The notes under the pieces are model-generated. The model was not told the DNA's origin. It did not search any database and saw nothing but the letters and a program-made list of their open reading frames with translations. From Molanna angustata (lineage: Eukaryota; Arthropoda; Insecta; Trichoptera; Molannidae): 64,000 nt of DNA. The position numbers and the translations under genes are program-made. This document shows positions 1 to 9,525 of the stretch, piece after piece (the stretch's first letter is position 1; each line of letters begins with the position of its first letter). The stretch covers positions 18,938,570 to 19,002,569 of the forward strand of contig OY754981.1 in assembly GCA_963576475.1 (NCBI GenBank), read 5' to 3'.

Positions 1-2
1 AG

Positions 3-134
3 AATGTGACGTGCGATTGTGGAGAGGAGCAAAACGCGGCGCACCTGTTGGTGTGCCCACTCATGGGGGAACCTTACAATGAGGAGGACCCCCTGACTGC
101 AAGCAACAAGCCTGTGATGGCTGCAAGATATTGA
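3..134 (+). pseudogene. C-terminal tail of a non-LTR reverse transcriptase
   Basis: An open frame runs from the window edge to a TGA at 132-134. It encodes about 43 residues with the pattern CDCGEEQ, then HLLVCPL, then NEEDPL. The C-x-C-G ... H-L-L-x-C-P arrangement is the zinc-knuckle-like end seen after the reverse transcriptase domain in many insect jockey-like elements. The catalytic part lies outside the window or is gone. It is a retroelement remnant, not a host gene. Confidence 0.6.
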
Positions 135-174
135 AGAGGGTGCAAATAGGGTCTGGACATGGAAAGTAAGTATA

Positions 175-262
175 GTCGCGCCGCCGAAACGCCGCCGCCG
201 CCGACACTCTCGAGTCGGCGCGCCGCCGCCGACAGATTGTCTATCGGCGCTCATATCTAATA
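175..262. repeat. GC-rich CGCCGC patch
   Basis: GCC/CGC triplets crowd around two short GGCGCGCC-like palindromes, in strong contrast to the AT-rich surroundings. It directly precedes a SINE-B copy. It may be the end of a degraded transposon. No coding sense was seen. Confidence 0.4.
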
Positions 263-270
263 TGTATAGA

Positions 271-482
271 TGGGTCGATGGCAGAGGGGTTAGCGCGCTG
301 GGCTAGTTATCCAGTGATCGCGAGTTCGAATCCTGCCTCAACCGATTTCGTTCACCTATAGCACAAGCATTTAAATAAATAAATAAATAAATGGAATATA
401 GGACAAGCATTTATGCTTAGTTTAGGGAACGTAGGAAGATGTATATGTACTTGTTTAACAAGGACATATTCATTTTTATTTA
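271..482 (+). mobile_element. SINE-B copy 1
   Basis: The tRNA-like head carries GGCAGAGGGGTTAGCGCG (box A region) and GAGTTCGAATCC (box B). The family body follows: CACAAGCATTTATGCTTAG, GGGAACGTAGGAAGATG, ACAAGGACATATTCA. Nine other copies in this window share this order. This copy carries an extra AAAT run and a short internal duplication around CACAAGCATTTA. It ends in the large microsatellite that follows. Confidence 0.85.
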
Positions 483-483
483 A

Positions 484-566
484 AAAATAAAAAAAAAAAA
501 AAAAAATAAAATAAAATAAATAAATAAATAAATAAATGAATAAATAAATAAATAAATAAAAAAAAA

Positions 567-651
<85 letters not shown>

Positions 652-706
652 AAATAAATAAATAAATAAATGAATATACAAATAAATAAATAGGTAAATA
701 AACTAA

Positions 707-797
<91 letters not shown>

Positions 798-1000
798 CTA
801 AATAAATAAATGAATATACAAATAAATAAATAGGTAAATAAACTAATTAATAAATAGATAAATAAAGAAAAAGATAAATAAATAGAAAAATAATTAAATA
901 AATAAATAGATAAATAAATAAATACATAAAAAATGAATAAATATGTAAATAAATAATTAAATAAATATAAAAATGAATTTATTTATAAATACATAAATAT
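484..1000. repeat. (AAAT)n microsatellite
   Basis: About half a kilobase of AAAT repeats with sporadic variants. Two segments around 670 and 810 are near-identical, so the array has also duplicated in blocks. It begins where a SINE-B copy ends, so it probably grew from the SINE tail. Reading frames through it are repeat artefacts. Confidence 0.95.
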
Positions 1001-1010
1001 AATATACGCT

Positions 1011-1837
1011 TACTTGAGATTTTTTTATTTTTGGCTCATTCAATCAACTCCAACGGGTAATATGGTTGAGATCGTAGAATATAACTCATGAAGTTACGAT
1101 CATCAGCTACGAAGGACTGGACTGCTGAAGAAGGTTGAATAGTAATAACCAACCTAAGATATAGAAGGTAGGTATCATCATAATATGCAACCAACATAAC
1201 ATTATAATTCAATCCTTTATCTTACAACCAATCTGTAAGAAACTACATAACTATTATGTACCTACATATATATTGATGTTCGGTGTATAAAGGCACATTC
1301 ACACGGTGCCGGGGTAGTGAATCAGCGGTCAGAGGTCAGAGGCGCTAATTAATTTTATTAGTTTATAAGTCAGCGGGTTCGATTCCCATTGTGTGCAGGA
1401 GGCATATCGCTTGACATATGGGAGGCTTCCATATAAATCACAATATCCTGATATACCCATGTGAACAGTCTACCTTATGTAAGAAGGGATTATTTCATTT
1501 ATAAATCTACATATTTAAATATATTATTATGTAGGTACCTATGCAACAAAGAGGGTATTGATTCAATTGAAGCATGACTTCATTCGTATTTGATTGTTGA
1601 TGGGGTCACAGTTTTTGCTGAATCTTATTTAAAATTATTGGTTATTAAAACGTACCGTATTTGATATTTTTTATTATTTTCTTTTGACACATTTTTATTT
1701 ACAGTCGCAGACACCAAGCAAAACTACGATCACATCCAAAATAAAAAATATACATGTACTCCAACAACATTTTTAATGGCATTATAGGTATACTTGATAT
1801 ATTCAATATTTTATTTTGTGTTTTTTTTACGTATGAT
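1011..1837. other. AT-rich intergenic DNA with one possible SINE head
   Basis: No credible coding region. Around 1316-1500 a tRNA-like start (AGCGGTCAGAGG) is followed by a box B match GGTTCGATTCC at 1376-1386, then a GC-poorer body. This looks like a further tRNA-derived SINE family represented once here. The rest is unassigned. Confidence 0.4.
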
Positions 1838-1849
1838 ATAAAATACGAT

Positions 1850-1918
1850 TGTGCTATTGACGTTGCTAGGCACTGGCAGAAGATTATTTAAATGCGTTGC
1901 TGACACGATAGAAGAAGA
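1850..1918 (+). mobile_element. Short GAA-tailed SINE with target-site duplication
   Basis: An insert of about 69 bp ends in GCGTTGCTGACACGATAGAA plus a GAA-rich tail. It is flanked by ATAAAATACGAT (1838-1849) and ATAAATACGAT (1919-1929), which read as a target-site duplication with one indel. The same 3' end occurs in the insertion at 25505-25610, so this is a real family of very short retroposons. Confidence 0.65.
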
Positions 1919-2156
1919 ATAAATACGATGAACGTTCGTGTGTACTGATGGTATGGTAAACTATAAACTTCTTTTATATCGTACCTACACTGGGCAGTAA
2001 GGATATCACAAAACAATCATGATAATACCAAGACACTGAATTGTAATAAAAATATACGATAAAATTAACGCAGTCAGTCTATAATGTGTGGTTGATGTTT
2101 AAAATCAATCATTGGGGTTTCCATAATAAATTAGTTTCCATGTCTATAGGTGGTAT

Positions 2157-2523
2157 GCCAAAAATAATAGTTAAAAAAAACTATTGCTCTAACTGGCTTT
2201 GAAATGCGGCATTTGTCTACAATATCTGGCTCGAAATCCTCTGTAGAAGTAAGTTTATGTTTGCCATCCAAGTTCCTACTTTTCCATATCAGCTTTGTTT
2301 TTGATCCTGAGGTTATTTTGTGTTTTACTATGGGTGGCTTGATTTAATGATCCTTACAAACTTTATCAAGAGCGACGGTTTGCTCTGGGAACACAATACG
2401 CACTTCCATCGATTGTCCTAAGACTCCTTGTCCAATATCTCTATCAGAAGGTATTTTTTCTTCGTCACTGGCTGCATCATCGCAGTCACTTTCACTTCCG
2501 TTTTCTGGAGGAAACAAAACTAA
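2157..2523 (-). pseudogene. piggyBac-like transposase N-terminal remnant
   Basis: Read on the minus strand from 2523, the frame gives LVLFPPENGSESDCDDAASD, an acidic stretch ending DEEKIPSD. After one stop it gives KLIWKSRNLDG, then FEPDIVDKC, KPVRAIVFF and FNYYFW. An acidic N-terminus, a W-K linker and a [K/T]PV ... F[FE] segment matches PGBD/piggyBac-type transposases just before the DDD catalytic core. No catalytic core was found downstream, and one in-frame stop is present. It is a dead fragment; the family call is by pattern only. Confidence 0.45.
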
Positions 2524-2966
2524 ATAATTTTTTCAGACTCATTGATTGTGGGAGCAATCTCATCTTTGTCATTTATTTGCTCTCATATGCTCACAACGGC
2601 CTCAGCGTCGTTTTCAAGTCAGTTCTAAAAAATAAACACAAATATCTACTGTATTTTTTTTTTGCTTTTGATAAGAAAATATTTAATACAGTGGTTATCC
2701 ATACTCCCATACAAGTGCCCAATGTATGAAATATCATACAATGAAATATCGTCCCAAACCTCGAATTGCCAGCCAACACAGATCTTAAGCACCTCTTGCA
2801 GAGAAACAGGCTTAAATCCAGAAATCATCCACTTCGAACAGTTTACCATGTATACATTGTTTACCATGCATGCAAAACAATGTATACAACATTATGGAGG
2901 CATGGATCAATCAAAATTCAAAATTCGGGTGACTCTTTATCGAACTCCCTGCCCTGCATCACTGAC

Positions 2967-3120
2967 ATGCCGCCTGGCTTCGATCAACCGAGAAGGATGT
3001 GGTCGGCGCCAAACAGAATCCAAACTGGCCATGGCAGGCGCGTTGATTTTGCCTTCAAACGTGGATGGCGAGAGTTCCCTAGATGTGACTGCGGAGCCGT
3101 CAGACAGACCATCGGACGGA
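2967..3120 (+). pseudogene. Non-LTR reverse transcriptase C-terminal fragment
   Basis: The frame encodes PPGFDQPRRMW, then NRIQTGHGRR, then RCDCGAVRQTIG. PPGF-x-L/Q-PR-x-x-W ... NRIRTGHGRC ... CDCG ... QT is the conserved tail of jockey-like ORF2 proteins. A better-preserved relative lies at 40478-40846. The frame stops making sense at the tail of the SINE-A copy that begins at 3124, so the SINE probably broke or trimmed it. Confidence 0.65.
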
Positions 3121-3123
3121 CAT

Positions 3124-3357
3124 ATTTAATTATTTATTTATTTAATATTGCTTCTCGGGCAACTAACAGGTACTATGTCAAATATTAATTTAACATGCAC
3201 CCAATAACAAGTTCCCACATTCTGGAGACTTGCGATATTAATCGTCTCACAAATCCAGACTGAAAACACAATTGAAAACTGTGTCTCCACCGGGAATCGA
3301 ACCCGGGACCTTTGGCTCAGCAGTCAGATATCTAACCAACTGAGCCACGAAGGCCAA
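3124..3357 (-). mobile_element. SINE-A copy 1
   Basis: In minus orientation: a tRNA-like head (GTGGCTCAGTTGGTTAGATA, box B GGTTCGATTCCCGG), then AACTGTGTTTTCAGTCTGGA-like body sequence, GAATGTGG, TATTGGGTGC, and CCCGAGAAGCAATATTAAAT with an AAAT tail at the left. The nearly complete consensus recurs at 8180, 26765 and 30052. It is a tRNA-derived SINE, not a tRNA gene, because the whole roughly 210-bp unit is dispersed. Confidence 0.9.
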
Positions 3358-3711
3358 CATCAATAACATATAATAATTTAAATATGTGAAACTTTATAAT
3401 TGGCTATTTATTTTGTATTCTCATTTGCAATAAAGTATTATAAATGTATAGCTGTTAAGTTTTCAAACAAATAAAAAATAAAATAAAATAAAAATATTAT
3501 TGTCGTGAGTGTGGAGTCGCAGAGTTTATTTCATAATTAATATTATATTTTTATCTTTCTTATGAATAGGAAATGTTAATTATTTCCATATTGTGATATA
3601 TGCGGCCAAACACTAAATAAATCATACATTGTTAAATATCATCTATTTTCTAACGATTCCTGAAATAATGGTAAAATTTAAAAAAAAAAAATTATAAAAC
3701 ATTTAACATTA

Positions 3712-3743
3712 GCAGGTTTATTGCCTTATGGCAATAAACCTGC
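3712..3743. other. Perfect 14-bp hairpin
   Basis: GCAGGTTTATTGCC at 3712-3725 pairs with GGCAATAAACCTGC at 3730-3743 across a TTAT loop. The arm resembles the TTTATTGCC segment of SINE-C 3' parts, so it may be a folded SINE-C fragment. A rho-type or RNA terminator role is not expected in this genome. Confidence 0.6.
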
Positions 3744-4224
3744 CTTTGTACACATGTACATAAATTATGTAAATAAATAAATAAATAATATAACCAATTT
3801 GTTACAAAATGATAAAATACTTCATTTTTATCGAAAAAAATTTCCATGAATACCTTACCGATGCACCATTGTTCAAAATATCCACACGTGATTTTCAATG
3901 ACAGCTAACAGCATGACTATTATTTTGACATGAAATAAAATAAAATAATCCAGGTATCCTCAAGGTTTTGCCAGGCGAAAGCACATAGACTCATATTCGT
4001 TTATGGAATAAATCTGTGTATTTATTTTATTTTAATAAATAATTTAATGTAGGTATATTATATTAGTGTTTTTTTTTTATATTACCTATGATATTCAATG
4101 AATGTAGGTAGGTAACTAACTGCAGGACACTGCACTGCAATCATTTAGGTAGGCATCTACCTTAATAAAATATAAATTATTAAAGAGTGTATTCTTGTTA
4201 CATAATATTTCAAATTAAATCTGA

Positions 4225-4345
4225 AATGGGGTCATTGATGACTGGTGCTATACATTTTGCCCAAAAAAGATCAGTTGGAGACAGTACACAAGAAGTGATT
4301 GAGCAGCCATCTTCAGTAATGAGGAAAAGGACGAGGGTGAATATC
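4225..4345 (+). pseudogene. Decayed retroelement tail related to 53285-53607
   Basis: GACTGGTGCT, then a diverged stretch, then GTAATGAGGAAAAGGACGA line up in the same order and spacing as the 3' part of the reverse transcriptase tail at 53285-53607 (GACTGGTGCT ... GTCATGAGGAAAAGGACGA). The coding frame is lost. This is recognised only by comparison inside the window. Confidence 0.5.
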
Positions 4346-4494
4346 CAATAACAATATTTGATTTGTCTTTCCCCACATATATTCATTGCATTACTAAGTG
4401 AACAGTAAAATTAAAATTCGAAAATATCTCATTTACAAAATGCATTACTCGTTCGGTATTCGTAATGTTATTGACAACCTTGTTGACTTTCACT

Positions 4495-4700
4495 AACGAA
4501 GCATGCAAGCCTTCCCAGACCACGCCCCTCTACCAATAACACAACGCGCAGAAGCCTCCGCCCTACCGACCGCCAATAGCGACGATTAAAATGATTGTTG
4601 GAAGACGCGGAAAAACAAACGTCCTCTCGCTCACTCTGTATCGGGCAGAGTGAAACAAAAACATTTTAAATGTCGATACTTGCAAACACGGACAGTTCAG
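4495..4700. promoter_or_regulatory. CpG-rich patch with CCAAT-like motifs, candidate promoter
   Basis: GC content jumps here. Two CCAAT-type motifs lie close together (ACCAATAAC near 4533 and CGCCAATAGC near 4573). An 8-bp hairpin, TCACTCTG/CAGAGTGA, surrounds a TATCGGG loop near 4640. Such patches in an AT-rich insect genome are often promoters or transposon ends. No adjacent exon is visible, so this is tentative. Confidence 0.2.
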
Positions 4701-5388
4701 GGATGTGCTAATTGAATTATTTTCGAATTATTTTTTTGTAAGCTATACAAACAAAACAAGTAACTAGGTTTATTTGTTGATTTTGAAATAGGCAAAGAAA
4801 TTAGTAAGAGTCTTTGAGTATGTAAAATATGTACGAATTTATTTGTTTTTAATCCGTCAAATTCAAGCTCAGCAAATCAGTTTCTTTCGTACAGAACGGT
4901 GGAATTTAATTGCAAGAAAATAACCCTTCCTTGCTAATTAAAAAGAAAAATCAAGACGTCAATCAAATCAAATGAATTCCTAGTGGAAATAGTTTTTCAC
5001 TGTGATTTCAGTATGAATTTGTGAGACAATAAATTATATAATGTAGCATTAATATTTGATGCAGTAGGTACCTACCTATACCTACATGCTAGTAGCCAGA
5101 GAAGCTATGAAAATAAAATAAAAATAAAAAACCTTTTTTCTTTTTTCCTTTTTTTTATTGATATAAAAAAAATGAAAAAAAATATATATATATAAACAAA
5201 AATAAAAAAAATGACTAAATAAGCAATTGTAGGTAGGTACTGACTATGGATACATGAACTTTTATACTCTTTCTTCTTCTTACATTTTTGCAATATGGTT
5301 AAAAACGTAGAGCAATAACTGTTAAAAAATTTAACATAATCCTTATATGTAAATTATTGATGTGTTTTCATATAAATGTCCAAATCGT
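4701..5388. other. AT-rich intergenic DNA
   Basis: No coding region or repeat boundary was recognised. Contains A/T homopolymer runs and a few TAGGTA-type words. Confidence 0.6.
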
Positions 5389-5565
5389 ACAGTGTTATTT
5401 ATAAAAATAAATTTGGTTCAATTGAACCCGGTTCAAAGTCTTATTCTGAAATTCAAATATTCTTATATAAGAATTATTTATTCTTATATGAAAATATTTG
5501 AATTTTAGAATAAGACTTTGAACCGGGTTCAATTGAACCAAATTTATTTTTATAAATAACACTGT
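5389..5565. mobile_element. 177-bp foldback element (near-perfect palindrome)
   Basis: The outer 59 bases of each side are perfect inverted complements (left arm starts ACAGTGTTATTTATAAAAAT; right arm ends the complement at 5565). Pairing continues almost to the centre. Only a few central bases are unpaired. The sequence CAGTGTTATTTATAAA appears again in direct orientation just after the right end (5568-5583). The shape is that of a foldback MITE, or of a recent inverted duplication. Confidence 0.8.
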
Positions 5566-5584
5566 ATCAGTGTTATTTATAAAA

Positions 5585-5760
5585 GTGTTTAAATGTTTTA
5601 TGAATTATTTAGTAGATGTGCAATGTTTGTTGAGTGTAGCAACATAAAATAGATACTCTTCTTCTTTAACATGAGATTTTGTCTCAATTAAAGAGGGTTA
5701 TTTTGAAATATGTTATGGAACTTGTACCTTCCTACACCTAATTAATTGTAATTTATATGT
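5585..5760 (+). mobile_element. 3' end of non-LTR family 1
   Basis: TTAGTAGATGTGCAATGTTT, TAACATGAGATTTTGTCTCA and ATTAAAGAGGGTTATT appear in the same order as in the 3' untranslated region after the reverse transcriptase at 21708-23377 (23430-23612) and in the copy at 29966-30520. No coding part remains; 5' truncation is extreme. Confidence 0.8.
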
Positions 5761-5772
5761 TCTTCTTCTTTT

Positions 5773-6096
5773 TCAGTCGTCTGCCCTCCACTGCTGGATA
5801 TATGCCTCTTCCATACCTTTCCATTTCTTTCTGTCGGTTGCTGCTTGTAGCCAATTTTTACCCCCCACAGCGGCTATGTCGTCGGACAATCTTTTTTGAG
5901 GTCTTCCTACGATTCTCTTGTTTTCCCAAGGTCTCCATCTTTATATTTTAAGAGTCCATCTTGTGGGGTCTTGTCTTGCAATACCTATTGCCCATTGCCA
6001 CTTCAATCTTGCTACGCGATCCATGATATCCGATACTCTGGTTCTCTTCCTAATTTCCTCGTTTCTTATTCTATCTCTTAGGCTTATACCAAGCAT
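5773..6096 (-). pseudogene. RTE-like reverse transcriptase C-terminal domain, one stop
   Basis: The minus strand from an ATG at 6096 reads 108 codons to a TGA at 5773. Landmarks are LRDRIRNEEIRKRT near the start, RLKWQWA, RQDPTRW, RPWENKRIVGRPQKR, then NWLQAATDRKKWKGMEEAY and QQWRAD at the end. This is the typical tail downstream of the reverse transcriptase core in endonuclease-type non-LTR elements. One in-frame stop follows TLKI. The strand-specific 3' side ends in a GAAGAAGAA run. Confidence 0.8.
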
Positions 6097-6900
6097 ATTA
6101 TGTTAATTGTTATCATATCGATTAATAAATTTAAAAAAAAACTGATTACATATTTACGCTTTGTTCCAATGAAATACAAATCAATCTATTTTAGTGACTT
6201 AAACTTGTTTTTTAGTCTATAATTACAATATTAAAATAAATCTATTTAAAGTTGTATAATTATTGTAAAATGTAAACTAAACATTTTCGAAAATACATAC
6301 TTCTTTCTTTGAAAAAAATCTTTTTAAATAATGAAAGTGAAAACTTAAAACATTTCATGATGTATGCATGTAGTTGTACGCACATTATTTACATGAAAAT
6401 CGTGCGTTGCATATAGCCAGCTCTAAATCGGCTTAACAAATCCAATTTGTGGAATGTGTCTTTCTTTCCCTCAAACAAATCCGGACATTAAAAATCCCGG
6501 GACCGTCCGCAGCCCGCCAGATTATCGGCCCGCCCCTGACTACACACCACATACCCCTGACTATATTTGAGCCATGCAAAGCATTTTTTATGGAATCCAT
6601 AAGCAAATGTGTTGACATTGTTTTGAGGATAAATTGGTAAATACAGTTGGGTAAAATGCAATGCTACTACATTTATATATAGATAAAATTATTATTTTTT
6701 ACATTTCACTTTAAAAAAAAATAAGATTTCGTAGTTTTTGGCGTGTTTTTGAATGAATATGTCCTTGAAACAAATATGTATAGTCTACATATACACTCAT
6801 ACATTCCTTTGATTATAGCATACCTTAATGCTTATAGGTAGGTAGGTAGGTAAGTTGTAAGTTGTAATACCTATAGGTTGATATTTCATTTTTTTTCTTT
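6097..6900. other. AT-rich DNA with one GC-rich island
   Basis: Mostly featureless. Around 6478-6560 a GC-rich stretch (CCCGGGACCGTCCGCAG, CAGCCCGCCAGATT) stands out and may be a transposon terminus; no inverted partner was found. Simple GGTAGGTAGGTA repeats lie near 6838. Confidence 0.5.
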
Positions 6901-7124
6901 ATTATTTTATTTTATGAAGCTTCTCGGGAAACTAACAGGTAGGAACTATGTCAAATAATCATTTAACACTCACCCAATAACAAGTTGCCACATTCTGGAG
7001 ACCTACAATATTAATCATCTCACAGATCCAGACTGAAAACACAATTAAAAACTGTGTCTCCATCGGGAATCGAAACCGGGAATCAGCAGTCAGTTACCTA
7101 ACCAACTGAGCCACGGGGGCCGAC
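6901..7124 (-). mobile_element. SINE-A copy 2
   Basis: Same order of blocks as copy 1. It has a deletion that removed the CCTTTGGCTC part of the head, and box B is mutated (GAAACCGG). An older copy. Confidence 0.85.
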
Positions 7125-7240
7125 AATATAATACATATATTGAGCTTACAGAATATGTCACATAACACATCTTCTTAACGAACTATATGTAGGTACTAGT
7201 TGAATGTCCAGAACGAGTGGACTATAAGGTATGTTTAAGG

Positions 7241-7370
7241 TTCTGAACGATTTGAATCCACTGTGTTCTGTGAACGATTTAAATCCACTGTGTTCTGTGA
7301 ATGATTTGAATCCATTGTGTTCTATAAACGATTTAAATCCACTTTGTTCTGTGAACGATTTGAATCCACA
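7241..7370. repeat. 27-bp minisatellite, about five units
   Basis: Units start at 7245, 7272, 7299, 7326 and 7353, each close to GAACGATTTGAATCCACTGT plus GTTCTGT. Because 27 is a multiple of three, both strands stay open (plus strand NDLNPLCSV repeated). Units differ at several positions and no start or homology supports a gene. Confidence 0.9.
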
Positions 7371-7407
7371 TTCTTTTGACACAATTCAAGAACTGTGTCA
7401 AAAGAAT
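7370..7407. other. 14-bp inverted repeat at the minisatellite end
   Basis: ATTCTTTTGACACA (7370-7383) pairs with TGTGTCAAAAGAAT (7394-7407) across a 10-base loop. It abuts the last 27-bp unit. Confidence 0.8.
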
Positions 7408-7542
7408 TTTCCATCAGGAATACAGATCATCTGAATTGAAATCATCTGCATCACAGAGTACCAACTATGTCAAAGAATTTGACAGAGTCAATAAGGAAGC
7501 TTATTGTGATCACGATTCAGTGTGATCGGGCCTTTAAAGTGA

Positions 7543-7720
7543 AATAAATTGCCCCATGACATACGTGGAGCCCAGAGCATAGACACCATCGGTAGACTTC
7601 TTAAGACTGGTATGATTTTGTGGCCCAACAAATAAGCTATAGCGCCCTTGGAGTGGATGATCTTCAATCACTAAACGGCGTTTTATATGCTCTTATTGTG
7701 GGCATCAATGGTTCATAAAT
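7543..7720 (+). pseudogene. Non-LTR family 3 tail and 3' UTR
   Basis: The frame 7543-7635 encodes NKLPHDIRGAQSIDTI then LLKTG and a stop. This matches the W-NNLPMDIR ... F-x-x-x-LKT-HLF tail at 37429-37590. Downstream GCGCCCTTGGAG ... CACTAAACGGCGTTTTATA matches the 3' UTR at 37847-37905. Two independent matches in the same order make the assignment safe. Confidence 0.7.
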
Positions 7721-7736
7721 ATGCCATCGACCCTTA

Positions 7737-7928
7737 GATGGGTCGATGGCAGAGCGGTTAGCGCGTTGGGCTAGTAATCCAGTGGTCGCGAGTTCGAATC
7801 CTGCCTCGACCGATTTCGTTCACCTATAGCACAAGCATTTATTTGCTTATTTTAGGGAACGTAGGAAGATGTATATGTAAGTACTTATTTAACAAGGACA
7901 TCATATTCATTTTTTCTTAAAAAAAAAT
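7737..7928 (+). mobile_element. SINE-B copy 2
   Basis: A nearly intact family member: head GATGGCAGAGCGGTTAGCGC, box B GAGTTCGAATCC, body CACCTATAGCACAAGCATTT, GGGAACGTAGGAAGATG, and AACAAGGACAT, then an A-rich end. A useful reference copy for the family. Confidence 0.9.
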
Positions 7929-8179
7929 ATTATTGGTTAGGTCGTGATGTTTTTGTGTGAATGGAGTATGACGTACCTACGGACCTATTGTAATAGGTAC
8001 GAAATATTGTGTCCTCGGAATTATGTCGTATACATCCCGAATAGCTTTTCCTTTCTTACAACGAAAATGAAATTTTTTTTAACCAGAATTCCATATTTAA
8101 GGTAGGTACCTACTGTTATGTACTTAAAATATTTATTAGATACAAAAGAACATGAACTTTGTTATTAAAAAAAAATATA

Positions 8180-8426
8180 TTTTTTTTTTAATTTTATTCT
8201 AGGTATATCACTTCTCGGGCAACTAACAGGTAGGTACCTACTATGTCAAATATTTATTAAACACTCACCCAATAACAAGTTGCCACATTCTGGAAACTTA
8301 CGATTTTAATCGTCTCACAGATCCAGACTGAAAACACAATTAAAAACTGTGTCTCCAACGGGAATCGAACCCGGGACCTTTGGATCAGCAGTCAGATACC
8401 CAACCAACTGAGCCACGAAGGTCGAC
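8180..8426 (-). mobile_element. SINE-A copy 3
   Basis: Near-complete head and body as in copy 1. The tail side is a long A/T run at 8166-8200. The flanks carry TAGGTACCTA words. Confidence 0.9.
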
Positions 8427-8474
8427 AATATATATATTAAAACATATAAATGTTTAATTATTGTCACTGGTTTG

Positions 8475-8690
8475 ACCTATGATTGTTTGACCAAAAAGTA
8501 TACAAGGCTTATAAGAGAAAAACAAAAAGTAGAAGTCCGATAAGGAAATGTTGGCACGATCGCATAAATAGGATCTTGAAGGATGAACAAGTTAATATAA
8601 TAGAAGGGTGTATATGAGACGATGCATGGACGTGTATGAAGCCCGAAATGTATTTTAAGATAAAAGAGTTTTATGCCTATCCTAAATATG
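8475..8690 (+). pseudogene. Decayed non-LTR tail, family of 25455 and 35600
   Basis: Broken frames give KAYKRKTKSRSPIRK then WHDRINRILKDEQVN, followed by a stop. The WHD-[HR]-[VI]-N-x-ILK motif also occurs at 25619-26045 (WHDHVNDILKYGN) and 35600-36220 (WHDHVNDILKERN). It is a heavily mutated 3' remnant. Confidence 0.5.
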
Positions 8691-9044
8691 GAAAAGGAGT
8701 GTTGGTATAAAATGATATTCTATTTTGTTGTATCGTTGCTTTCTGTTTGGATGACTGTACTGTACTAAAATAGTAGGTACCTACATGAATACACAAAATG
8801 TCGAAAAAAAACAATAAAAAAGAGAATTAATTTCATTAATCCAGTAAGTTCAATATTTTACATAATCTCTAGGATGAGACAAAAGCCATGTTTAGACTAT
8901 TTGCATATTAAAAAAAATATTAGCATAAATTGTAGTAGATGGCTAGGTATAAATAGAATGTGGTATTTGGTCTGAATAATTAATTATTTATTTCGCAAAT
9001 CCAAATATTACTATAAATATTTATTAATTAAATAAAAAAATCAA

Positions 9045-9250
9045 AAAATCGAAACATGGTGGTCATCAGCGTTGGGGGATCTGACATGACAAAAGAAGAA
9101 GAAGAAAAACATTTCACAATCTCATTAGATCCTACTTTGTTTTGAGCTGTTTGTGGAAAATCGAAACATGGTGGTCATCAGCGTTGGGGGATCTGACATG
9201 ACAAAAGAAGAAGAAGAAAAACATTTCACAATCTCATTAGATCCTACTTT
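9045..9250. repeat. Near-perfect direct duplication, period 112
   Basis: Bases 9045-9138 recur without visible change at 9157-9250; the start is AAAATCGAAACATGGTGGTC. An 18-bp spacer closes the first unit. The unit ends in GACATGACAAAAGAAGAAGA, similar to the end of the short GAA-tailed SINE family. The duplication looks recent. Confidence 0.9.
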
Positions 9251-9364
9251 TTAAAATTTATTGTTATTATGCATATTATTGTAGTTAGTTTATAATACGC
9301 AGGTACATAATATTAGATATGTATGTGAAACTATGGTATTGGGTGTACAAATTTTTTTTTCTTT

Positions 9365-9525
9365 TTTTTCTTATTTAAATAAATAAATTTAAAAAATATA
9401 AATAAATAAATAAATTAATAAATAATTAAATAAATATAATAAATAAATAATTAAATAAATATTAAAAAAATAAATAAATAAGTAAATAAATAAATAAAAA
9501 AATAAAAATAAATAAATAAGAAGCA
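9365..9525. repeat. (AAAT)n microsatellite
   Basis: Imperfect AAAT/AATA repeats following a T-rich run. Confidence 0.9.

Noticed and set aside
271..340. tRNA-like heads in SINE-A, -B and -C as tRNA genes
   Set aside because: Each is followed by the same non-tRNA body at dispersed sites, and several heads lack parts of the cloverleaf. They are SINE promoters.
352..681. 109-codon minus-strand frame rich in FIYL repeats
   Set aside because: It is the translation of the AAAT microsatellite.
2646..2867. 73-codon minus-strand frame as an extension of the piggyBac remnant
   Set aside because: It shows no motif of that family and lies upstream of the recognisable acidic leader.
5105..5293. Lys/Phe/Ile-rich 62-codon frame
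   Set aside because: It is generated by A/T homopolymer runs.
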